From: Magnetospirillum sp. 15-1
Lineage (GTDB): Bacteria > Pseudomonadota > Alphaproteobacteria > Rhodospirillales > Magnetospirillaceae
DNA length: 64,000 nucleotides
NCBI RefSeq assembly: GCF_900184795.1
Contig: NZ_FXXN01000022.1
Location: forward strand, 1 to 64,000
Direction of reading: 5' to 3'
This document shows, piece by piece, positions 1 to 7,256 of the stretch; the first letter of the stretch is position 1, and each line of letters opens with the position of its first letter. Under the pieces are notes generated by a model. It was not told where the DNA came from, made no database searches, and was given only the letters and a program-made list of their open reading frames with translations. Both the position numbers and the translations under genes were made by a program.

Positions 1-2
1 CC

Positions 3-845
3 AGCACGGCCAAGGAATATCGCCGCAACCTCACGCGATTTATACTTCCGGCGCTGGGGCGCCTGCGGGTCGAGGAAGTGACGCGAGCCGACATCGCCAA
101 ATTCCACCACGGCCTCCGCCACATCCCCTATCAGGCCAACCGGTGCCTGGAGGTTGTCTCCAAGATGTTCAATCTGGCTGAGATGTGGGGCCTGCGCGCC
201 GACGGTAGCAACCCGCGGCGGCACATCCGCAAATACCCCGAAGAGAAACGCGAGCGGTTCCTGAGCGTCGCCGAGATCAAGCGAGTCGGCGAGGTGCTGG
301 TCGAGATGGAAACCGAGAACGTCGAACTGCCCTCGGCCATCGCGGCAATACGGTTGCTGATGCTTACCGGCTGCCGACTGGGGGAAATCATGACGCTGAA
401 ATGGGCCTATGTCGATGCCGACGCCCCTGCCCTGCGCCTCCCCGATTCCAAGACCGGCGCCAAGATCGTCCATCTCGGCAAAGCCGCCCTCGATATATTG
501 GTGGCCATCCCGAAGCTCGACGGCAATCCCTGGGTCATCACCGGCAACAAGGATGGCGGCCGCCTCACCGACCTCCAGCCCTTCTGGCAGCGGCTGCGGA
601 ATCGGGCTGGCATCAAGGATGTCCGCATCCATGACCTCCGCCATTCCTTCGCCTCGACGGCGGTTGCCGCCGGCCAGAGCCTGCCGATGATCGGCAAATT
701 GCTGGGCCACACCCAGGTACAGACAACGGCCCGCTACGCCCATCTCGCCGCCGATCCGGTGCGGGCGGCCGCGGATCAGATATCGGGTGGAATAGCCACA
801 ATACTCGGCGTGGCCGTGGTAACGCCATCAGCCGCGGCCGAGTGA
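3..845 (+). CDS. tyrosine-type site-specific integrase (5' end outside window)
   Basis: The reading frame is open from the first bases, so the true start lies left of the window; the GTG at 78 is internal. The C-terminal catalytic domain of a phage-type tyrosine recombinase is complete. It shows the first Arg in TGCRLGEIM, then HDLRHSFAS (His and Arg), a GHTQVQTTARYAHL motif with the second conserved His, and the nucleophile Tyr. The protein would integrate or excise a mobile element. Its last 100 residues resemble the integrase at 3701-4888, so this is a separate, probably older, integrase of the same family. It is followed by unrelated genes and recombinase debris. Confidence 0.85.
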   Translation, partial: STAKEYRRNLTRFILPALGRLRVEEVTRADIAKFHHGLRHIPYQANRCLEVVSKMFNLAEMWGLRADGSNPRRHIRKYPEEKRERFLSVAEIKRVGEVLVEMETENVELPSAIAAIRLLMLTGCRLGEIMTLKWAYVDADAPALRLPDSKTGAKIVHLGKAALDILVAIPKLDGNPWVITGNKDGGRLTDLQPFWQRLRNRAGIKDVRIHDLRHSFASTAVAAGQSLPMIGKLLGHTQVQTTARYAHLAADPVRAAADQISGGIATILGVAVVTPSAAAE

Positions 846-950
846 TTTTTTGCTGCCAAATTGCGAAAAATGGCACTTTCTCGATCCCCACCAATACGGA
901 TATTCTGTTCATGGGAATGGGATAGAAAGTCGTTCATTCGGGATGCCATC

Positions 951-1793
951 ATGTCGAACGATGAGGTCATGCTGACGACGGCCTACTGCCGCCAGACCGA
1001 TTCTCTCGAGCCCGCTGAAGTAGCTCACCGCCATGCAGATGATTGGTTCTACTGCACCGAGGAAATATGCCTGATCGAGGTTAGGCCAATCCATGGGGTG
1101 AAAAATTATTTCTTCCGAGCCCTGAAGGGGGCGCTCCATCATCCTGAATGCTGCTATTTCAAGGAGCCTAAGGATGACGAAGGGAATGGCGATCCCAAAC
1201 CGAAACCAACGCCGGACCCTGTGCCGCTAATTCCGACAGTCCTCGGCCCCCATCATCGAAAACGACAGCTTCGAAAGCCAACCCGCGAAGAGCTGCTGTT
1301 GTTGGTAAAGGCCGCGTCTCAGCGCCCTCCTGCCATTCACGGTACGCTGGACGAGGTGGTTTCCGCCTGGGAGAAAATGTCCCACCAAGAGCGGATGATT
1401 GCCCCTCTGATGATCGGAGAGAACCACCTAACCTACCGAGATGCGTTCGTATTCCTGGCGTGGGCCGGAGACGATTTCGAGTCAATCGCGTGGGATACTC
1501 GGATTGTATTTGGTGGGTGCAAATTTGAAAGCGGGGATGTGAACGGTTTCTTCTTCCTGACGTCCCTCAAGAAATTCATTCACCAAAATATTAAGAAACC
1601 CCTCCATCTCACCATAGGCCGCGGGCCCCTTCCCGCTAGCCTGACGGAAATTACACCAGGAACAGAAGGAACTATCTTCTGGCACGGCAGCGCACCAGAT
1701 CCCGGCCACAACCCGAGACTGCTGAAATTCCACCGCCCTGACGATGAGCGCTATAAAGGTTTTGTCTTTAGGCCGCATGTCTACGGGGGATAA
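951..1793 (+). CDS. hypothetical protein with Cys/His-rich N-terminus
   Basis: About 280 residues, family not recognised. The frame is open from 861, but the ATG at 951 is the more natural start; an ATG at 870 is possible. The first 70 residues contain FYCTEE, then HHPECC, a spacing of Cys and His that could bind zinc and loosely recalls the N-terminus of CoiA-like proteins. A proline-rich linker follows (around residue 80: KPKPTPDPVP). The remainder is globular with no clear motif. It lies directly after the truncated integrase and is probably cargo of the older mobile element. No function is assigned. Confidence 0.5.
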   Translation: MSNDEVMLTTAYCRQTDSLEPAEVAHRHADDWFYCTEEICLIEVRPIHGVKNYFFRALKGALHHPECCYFKEPKDDEGNGDPKPKPTPDPVPLIPTVLGPHHRKRQLRKPTREELLLLVKAASQRPPAIHGTLDEVVSAWEKMSHQERMIAPLMIGENHLTYRDAFVFLAWAGDDFESIAWDTRIVFGGCKFESGDVNGFFFLTSLKKFIHQNIKKPLHLTIGRGPLPASLTEITPGTEGTIFWHGSAPDPGHNPRLLKFHRPDDERYKGFVFRPHVYGG

Positions 1794-1885
1794 ACTCCCC
1801 CGCTCCGTCCCCAAAAGCTCCCAGCTAATGATACTTGCCCTGTCCAGACCACGGCTGGTTTTGTCCCCGTGTGGCTGCCCGTGAA

Positions 1886-2167
1886 TCAGGGGGGCCGCTC
1901 GGCGGTGACCATCACCACCTTCAGCACCGCATCCGATCGGCGCATCAGGGCGACCAAATGAAAGCCGCTCGGGACGGATCTTCCAGCCAGCCAGTTTTTG
2001 ACCGCACGATCACTGGCCCCCGTCCAACGGCCAATGATTTTTATGATGGACCGTCGCCCGTCCAATTCGTGTCGCAGCGCGATAGCAATAGCCCTCGCAA
2101 ACTCAGCCTCTTCCGAATTGTCAACTCGTGAAAGGGGCATAATTGTGCCCTTTTCCGACCAAGACAT
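1886..2167 (-). CDS. small putative HTH-like protein
   Basis: A 93-residue protein starting at the ATG at 2165-2167; an internal Met gives an alternative start at 2140. The middle contains a segment that looks like helix-turn-helix (GRWTGASDRAVKNWLAG), followed by a basic, hydrophobic tail. It is transcribed divergently from the serine recombinase at 2250, an arrangement common for small regulators of recombinase modules in alphaproteobacterial elements. Regulation of that recombinase is inferred from position only. Confidence 0.55.
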   Translation of the reverse strand: MSWSEKGTIMPLSRVDNSEEAEFARAIAIALRHELDGRRSIIKIIGRWTGASDRAVKNWLAGRSVPSGFHLVALMRRSDAVLKVVMVTAERPP

Positions 2168-2249
2168 CGGCGTTCTCCATCCGTATGGTTGAAGCCGTGA
2201 TCTGCTGAAAAAATCCGGGCGCAGACCAGTTGCTACGGAGATCGATGGC

Positions 2250-3017
2250 TTGGTCGAAAAGAAAGCGCCCACAGACGCCGAAGTATCAAAAGCCACGCTG
2301 CTGATTCGTGCCGCTCAATATGTACGGATGTCCACCGAGCATCAGCAATACTCAACTGAGAACCAGCGCGACGCGATCCGCGAGTATGCCGAGAAGCATG
2401 GCTTTGAAATCGTCGAGACCTATTCCGACGAAGGCAAAAGCGGACTGCGACTGGACGGACGCAAAGGGTTGCAGCGCTTGCTGGACGATGTCGAGAATCA
2501 ACGGGCCGATTTCGCGGCGATTCTCGTCTACGACATCAGCCGCTGGGGCCGCTTCCAGAACCCGGACGAAGGTGCCTATTACGAGCTTTGCTGCCATCTC
2601 GGCGGGATCAAGGTTCATTATTGCGCCGAGCAGTTCGATAACGACGGCAGCCCCTTCTCCCATGTCGTCAAAGCCCTGAAGCGGATGATGGCCGGCGAGT
2701 ATTGCCGGGAGCTATCGGTAAAGGTCTTCACCGGCCAGCGCCGCCTGATCACACTGGGATACCGCCAGGGCGGACCTGCGGGCTTTGGGCTGCGGCGTCA
2801 GCTGATCGACCACACAGGCCTTCCCAAGAACGAACTCGGCCGCGGCGAGCAAAAGAGCATCCACACCGACCGCGTCGTGCTGGTTCCAGGGCCGCCGGAC
2901 GAGGTGAAGGTTGTTCAATCGATCTATCGCGCCTTTGTCGGCGATGGCCGAACCGCGCGCACTCAACATAATTGGCAACCTTGCGGTCGACCCAGTTCCT
3001 CCTTGCCCAGTGCATGA
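2250..3017 (+). pseudogene. large serine recombinase, truncated
   Basis: The N-terminal resolvase domain is intact, with catalytic Ser in QYVRMSTEHQQYS, a DEGKSG motif and YDISRWGRF. The start of the Recombinase domain is also present (residues about 160-235). The family is usually around 500 residues or more, but this frame leaves homology near residue 235 (after SIYRAFVGDG) and stops at 3017, so the DNA-binding C-terminal half is missing. The only in-frame start nearby is TTG at 2250. The truncation coincides with a GC-rich junction at about 2960-3130, suggesting a later insertion or deletion. It is probably inactive. Confidence 0.75.
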
Positions 3018-3143
3018 GAACCTCGAAAGAAAGGGAGGTTCGGAGGCGAGCAAGCTCGCTCCGCTCGGCCTTCGGCCCGCCTACGGCGTCGTTTGCCCCT
3101 TTGGGGCTGCACCCGAGCGGGTACGGGCAGCAGCCCGCCTTGG

Positions 3144-3301
3144 TCACCGCGCCAAGCCGGGGAAGCGCTGGGCGGTGTAGGTGATGGACGGGAAAGACTT
3201 GTTGCCGGCGTCCAGCATGGCCGCGCAGAGCTTCCGGATGACGAGGTGAGCCGAGGAACGGTCGGCGAGGTCATCATCAGGGGAGGCGGGACGCCGTTTG
3301 G
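3144..3301 (-). pseudogene. unidentified gene fragment (C-terminal end)
   Basis: On the minus strand a frame with natural-looking composition runs from about 3301 to a stop at 3144-3146. It includes the stretch SSAHLVIRKLCAAMLDAG followed by FPSITYTAQRFPGLAR. It has no start of its own and abuts the truncated recombinase junction, so it looks like the tail of a gene whose front was lost. The family is not recognised. Confidence 0.3.
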
Positions 3302-3319
3302 CTAAAAACAGCCGTGGTA

Positions 3320-3353
3320 CAAAACCATGTGTCTGCTACTGCAAAACCATGTG
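3320..3353. repeat. 12-bp direct repeat pair, 22-bp periodicity
   Basis: CAAAACCATGTG occurs at 3320-3331 and again at 3342-3353, two helical turns apart. It lies just outside the tRNA-fMet attachment site, so it could be a protein-binding repeat such as an integrase arm site. The rest of 3302-3450 contains no recognisable gene. Confidence 0.4.
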
Positions 3354-3451
3354 GCGCGCTACACTGAGTGGTAACAAGTTCGGCAACAGGTCACCTCTTG
3401 CTTCCATAATGCTTCCACGGGGACGATGAAGAAGTGGGACCAAGAATCAAA

Positions 3452-3481
3452 AAGCCCGCAACCTATTGAGATTGCGGGCTT
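3452..3481 (-). terminator. rho-independent terminator of tRNA-fMet
   Basis: Ten-base perfect arms at 3452-3461 and 3472-3481 flank a 10-base loop. Read on the minus strand the hairpin is followed by TTTTTGATTC. It sits 5 bp beyond the CCA end of the tRNA fragment, so it is the original terminator of that tRNA gene. Confidence 0.8.
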
Positions 3482-3484
3482 AAT

Positions 3485-3532
<48 letters not shown>

Positions 3533-3700
3533 ATGTGACGCCCTATATCTAGCACATTGATCCGTTGACATATTTTTCCAGCGTCGCCTTAAACCCCTGT
3601 ATTTCAGCGCTTTTCTGTTGATGTCATCTGTAAATCGACGCAATGTCACGTCAAACGGCACCACACAGCGTGCTGACACCGTGTTGACAGGAAAAGCGCC

Positions 3701-4888
3701 ATGTCGGAACGCATCACCGATGCCCTCGCCAAACGGGCCAGTGCGGGCGACCGCCCACAGGTCTTCTTCTGGGACGCCGACGTCAAGGGATTCGGCCTGC
3801 GCGTCACCAATCGCGGTGCCAAGTCCTTCATCCTGGACTACCGCGTCGGCGGTCGCCAGCGGCGGATCACCATCGGCAGTTATCCCGACTGGTCGGTGGC
3901 CGCCGCCCGCACCGAGGCCGGCAACCTGAAGCGGGAAGTGGACCTGGGCAACGACCCCATGGGCGAGCGCCATGCCGACCGCGCCGCGCCCACCATGCGC
4001 GACCTGTGGGACCGCTACAAGCGCGACCACCTGCCGCGCAAGGCCGCCCGCTCCCAGGCCGACGAAACCATGATGTGGGAAAAGCTGGTGCTGCCCACCC
4101 TGGGCAAGCACAAGGTGACGGACGTCACCCATACCGACATCGAGGCCCTGCACCGCGACATCACCACCCAGCGCGGCACGCCGGTGCGGGCCAACCGCGT
4201 CATCGAGGTGGTGCGCCGCGCCTTCAATCTGGCGATCCGCTGGGAATGGGTCGAGAAGAATCCCGCCTCGGGCCAGTTGCGCAACCCGGAAGAGAAGCGC
4301 CAGCGCTATCTGTCGCCCGAGGAACTGTCCCGGCTATCGGCGGCGCTGGCCGCCCACCACGAGCCGGTCTCGGCCGATGCCATCCGCATGCTGATGCTGA
4401 CCGGCGCGCGCAAGAGCGAGGTGCTGGGGGCCACCTGGGAGATGTTCGACCTGGATGCCGGGGTGTGGACCAAGCCCAGCGCCCACACCAAACAGCGGAA
4501 GGAACACCGGGTGCCGGTCTCGGCCAACGCCCTGACACTGCTGAAGCGGATCAGGGAAACCGCCGAAGGGCCATACGTCTTCCCCGGCAAGGGCGGCGAC
4601 CAGCCGCTGACCGACGTTAAGCGGTCCTGGGCGGCGGTGTGCAAGGCGGCCGACATCACCGGCGCCCGCATCCATGACCTGCGCCATTCCTTCGCCTCGC
4701 TGCTGGTCAGCGGCGGCGCGTCGCTGCCGATCATCGGCGCCATGCTGGGCCACACCCAGGTGCAGACCACCCAGCGCTACGCCCACCTCTACGACGAGCC
4801 GCTGCGGGCCGCCGCCGACCATGTCGGCAAAACCATCGACATGGCGGGAAAGAAGAGCCCGCCCGAGAAAAGCGGAAAATCGGTGTAA
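3701..4888 (+). CDS. tyrosine-type island integrase
   Basis: A 395-residue integrase. It has an N-terminal DUF4102-type domain (residues 1-90, with GFGLRV and GSYPDWSVAAAR), a core-binding domain (about 95-195) and a complete catalytic domain. Catalytic residues are visible as Arg in TGARKSEVLG, HDLRHSFAS, GHTQVQTTQRYAH and the terminal Tyr. Its start is 169 bp from the tRNA-fMet fragment, the usual layout for an integrase that inserted an island there. It is followed at short distance by VapBC and the primase module, so it is the likely integrase of the island that runs to the right. Confidence 0.93.
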   Translation: MSERITDALAKRASAGDRPQVFFWDADVKGFGLRVTNRGAKSFILDYRVGGRQRRITIGSYPDWSVAAARTEAGNLKREVDLGNDPMGERHADRAAPTMRDLWDRYKRDHLPRKAARSQADETMMWEKLVLPTLGKHKVTDVTHTDIEALHRDITTQRGTPVRANRVIEVVRRAFNLAIRWEWVEKNPASGQLRNPEEKRQRYLSPEELSRLSAALAAHHEPVSADAIRMLMLTGARKSEVLGATWEMFDLDAGVWTKPSAHTKQRKEHRVPVSANALTLLKRIRETAEGPYVFPGKGGDQPLTDVKRSWAAVCKAADITGARIHDLRHSFASLLVSGGASLPIIGAMLGHTQVQTTQRYAHLYDEPLRAAADHVGKTIDMAGKKSPPEKSGKSV

Positions 4889-4962
4889 TCGGCAGCGGGT
4901 GGTTTCAATCTGCGCCACAGCGCGCTATCGTCTTACCAATCACTGATCGATGGGAACCGGCC

Positions 4963-5181
4963 ATGCCGACAAAGGATATCGCCACCCTCTCAAGCAAATT
5001 CCAGATCTCCATCCCCAAGGCTGTGCGGACGGCGCGGCACTGGGAAGCTGGACAGGTATTCGCCTTCATCCCCAAGGGCGAGGGAGTGATGCTGGTGCCG
5101 GTTCCGAAACCCGAAGAGCTGTTCGGACTGGCGCGGGGAGCCAATCCGGAAGACTACCGTGATCGCACGGACCGGTTCTGA
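4963..5181 (+). CDS. vapB: AbrB/MazE-family antitoxin (VapB-type)
   Basis: A 72-residue swapped-hairpin DNA-binding antitoxin. It begins with the family signature ATLSSKFQISIPKAVR and a short beta core (FAFIPKGEGVMLVPVP), and ends in a charged tail that would bind the toxin (NPEDYRDRTDRF). The stop codon overlaps the ATG of the PIN-domain toxin, so the two are translationally coupled. Together they should act as an addiction module stabilising the island. Autorepression is expected from the family but no operator was identified. Confidence 0.85.
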   Translation: MPTKDIATLSSKFQISIPKAVRTARHWEAGQVFAFIPKGEGVMLVPVPKPEELFGLARGANPEDYRDRTDRF

Positions 5182-5576
5182 TGCGGCCCATGATGCGCAT
5201 CGTCGATACCTCGGCCTGGATCGAATGCCTGATCGGCTCGCCGGTGGGCACCGCTCTGACCAGCCAGTTGCCGGGTCGTGGCGACTGGCTGGTCCCGACC
5301 ATCGTGCAATTGGAACTCGCCAAATGGCTGACGCGAGAAGTGGGCGAGGACAAGGCCGATCAGGTGATCGCGTTCACCGAGACCTGCGTCGTCATCGATC
5401 TCGACACCACCATCGCCTTGTCGGCGGCGGATTTGTGTGCTCGCCACCGGCTGGCGACAGCGGATGCCGTCATCTATGCCTCCGCCCTCGCCCACAGCGC
5501 CGACCTGCTCACCTGCGACCAGCATTTCGATGGCTTGCCGGGCGTCCGGTACGTATCCAAGATCGCCCCCCGATAA
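5181..5576 (+). CDS. vapC: PIN-domain toxin (VapC-type ribonuclease)
   Basis: A 131-residue PIN domain. The acidic metal-binding residues are visible as Asp in RIVDTSAWIE, Glu in IVQLELAKW, Asp in ATADAVIYA and Asp in LLTCDQHF, as expected for VapC endoribonucleases that cleave tRNA or rRNA when freed of antitoxin. The ATG at 5181 overlaps the stop of the antitoxin gene. The likely role is island maintenance. Confidence 0.88.
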   Translation: MRPMMRIVDTSAWIECLIGSPVGTALTSQLPGRGDWLVPTIVQLELAKWLTREVGEDKADQVIAFTETCVVIDLDTTIALSAADLCARHRLATADAVIYASALAHSADLLTCDQHFDGLPGVRYVSKIAPR

Positions 5577-5592
5577 TCAGGAAGACGACCGC

Positions 5593-6393
5593 ATGGCCAG
5601 CCGCGCCCTGCCCCTCCGATGGCGGACCCTGCAAGACATTGCCGACGTTCTGCTTGCCACCACGACCGTTCCGGAAGGGCATACCCTTGCCGAGGCGATG
5701 GACCGGATACGGCGCCACCGCGACAGGGAAACAGAGATTTTCACCGCCACCACGGACGGTTCGGCGAAAGACCGGCAAACCTACGACCACAATCTGGCTG
5801 AGTTTGACCGCCTGCTGGCCTCGGTCATGACCAGCGTTCAGCGGGCCATGAAGAAGGATGCGGAAGCGGGCCGCTGGGTTGCCTTTGGCCGCCGCCATCC
5901 CGACGCGCCCGAGGAGACAATCCCACCATATTATTGGCCCTTCCTCGACATTGATATGGAGGAGGACAGCGCCAAGGGCCACGATTTGCTGTTCCGGGGC
6001 ATTCGCTGCCTGCTGGCAGAGGAGATTCCGGCGGACCATCCTATCCTGGAGCAGATCCATCCGCAGGCACCCGACACGCCCCCTGCCTGCGACAAGCCGG
6101 CATCAGCCGATGAGAACCGTCCCATCGGGGAGGCCGCCCCGCCCCCATCGCCGGTCACTCTGTACAGCGGCACCCAGGGACGCCCGTCCTCGGTGGAAAC
6201 GCTGATCATGCCGGAACTGCGCCGCCGGGCCGCCGCCGGCATCATGGAACCCAGCCTTGCCAGGGAATGCAGGTATCTTTCCGAGTGGCTGCGGAGCAAT
6301 CACCCCGCCGCACACCAGATAAAACCGCTCTCGCTGGAGAACAGCCTGCGTCAGCTTCACCGCGAACTGAAGAGTGCCCCCACGAAACACTGA
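5593..6393 (+). CDS. hypothetical protein of the island backbone
   Basis: A 266-residue protein, family not recognised. The frame is open further upstream, but the ATG at 5593 follows the toxin stop by 16 bp and starts a coherent sequence. The N-terminal half is helical and charged (residues 1-120). A Pro/Ala-rich linker lies around 165-200, and a short C-terminal helical block contains CRYLSEWLRSNHP. Its place between a toxin-antitoxin pair and an AlpA-like regulator is typical of regulatory or accessory genes of P4-like satellites and ICEs, but no function can be stated. Confidence 0.55.
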   Translation: MASRALPLRWRTLQDIADVLLATTTVPEGHTLAEAMDRIRRHRDRETEIFTATTDGSAKDRQTYDHNLAEFDRLLASVMTSVQRAMKKDAEAGRWVAFGRRHPDAPEETIPPYYWPFLDIDMEEDSAKGHDLLFRGIRCLLAEEIPADHPILEQIHPQAPDTPPACDKPASADENRPIGEAAPPPSPVTLYSGTQGRPSSVETLIMPELRRRAAAGIMEPSLARECRYLSEWLRSNHPAAHQIKPLSLENSLRQLHRELKSAPTKH

Positions 6394-6543
6394 CTACCCC
6401 GGCGGGGCCATCAAACACCCCATTAAAGCCCCCATTAAATTATGATTTCGTGGGCATTTTAATGCCTCTAATTCATGGGGTTGATTGTCGATATCTGGAT
6501 CGCCGACGCGGCGTTGCGCCGCTTGGCATGAAGGGAATCGACA

Positions 6544-6798
6544 ATGACGGACACTCTCCCCGCCCCGACGGAAACCAACATCTTTCTCGGCTACATTGAC
6601 GAGGCCGAATACTGCCGCCAGCGCGGCATTTCACTGCGCACCGCCCAGCGCGACCGCCAGCTTCGCCAGTCCCCGCCCTACACGGTCGTCGGCCAGCGCG
6701 TCATGTACCGCATCGACAGCATCCGCACCTGGCTGCTGGAGCGTGAGCGCCAAGTCGAGCGCAAGGCGTCCGCGCCGCGCGCGGGAGGCCGCAAATGA
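6544..6798 (+). CDS. AlpA/excisionase-like helix-turn-helix protein
   Basis: An 84-residue MerR-like winged HTH of the excisionase/AlpA type. It shows YIDEAEYCRQRGISLRTAQR (recognition region) followed by YTVVGQRVMYRIDSIRTWL, then a basic tail. Such proteins regulate or assist excision in P4-like elements. It overlaps the next gene by 4 bp (6795-6798), suggesting an operon with the hypothetical gene at 6795 and the primase at 7253. The 150 bp upstream (6394-6543) is comparatively AT-rich and probably holds the promoter of this operon. Confidence 0.72.
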   Translation: MTDTLPAPTETNIFLGYIDEAEYCRQRGISLRTAQRDRQLRQSPPYTVVGQRVMYRIDSIRTWLLERERQVERKASAPRAGGRK

Positions 6799-7256
6799 GC
6801 GCCCCCATGACTCGGGAGCGACTCGATGCGGTTATTGCCCGCAGCGGCAGCAGGGCGCCGCACATGCTCCCCCTCCTCCATGCGGTCCGCGACAACGGTC
6901 TGCGCCTGATCATCCTCCCGCAGACGGGAGAGCCGTTCCTCGAGGCCCTGACGGAACCGGCCCGCCCGTTCGTCGCGCTGATCGCCGACGACACCGACCG
7001 GGCGGTCGGACCGGGGCATTACCACCAGGACTCCCTGCGCCATCTGGCTTCGGTCATCGGCGGTGGGGCGGTGGTATCCAGTGCGCCGGTAGTCGACGCC
7101 TATGCCGCCATGACGGTGATGCCGGTGGTCTTCGGCGTCAACACGGTGATCGTCGAAACCCGCCCGGAACAGGAAATTCCCTGGATCAACGCCCTGCGCG
7201 CCGTCCAGCCGGAATTGCCGCTGATCGTCGCCACCGTCCACGGAGGCCACGCATGA
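6795..7256 (+). CDS. hypothetical protein between AlpA-like and primase genes
   Basis: A 153-residue protein, alternating alpha/beta in appearance, with hydrophobic strands (LRLIILPQ, PFVALIADD, LPLIVATVHGG) that suggest a small Rossmann-like fold. No family recognised. It overlaps both neighbours: ATGA with the preceding HTH gene and ATGA with the primase-helicase gene. It is therefore almost certainly co-translated with them and may be a replication accessory factor. Confidence 0.65.
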   Translation: MSAPMTRERLDAVIARSGSRAPHMLPLLHAVRDNGLRLIILPQTGEPFLEALTEPARPFVALIADDTDRAVGPGHYHQDSLRHLASVIGGGAVVSSAPVVDAYAAMTVMPVVFGVNTVIVETRPEQEIPWINALRAVQPELPLIVATVHGGHA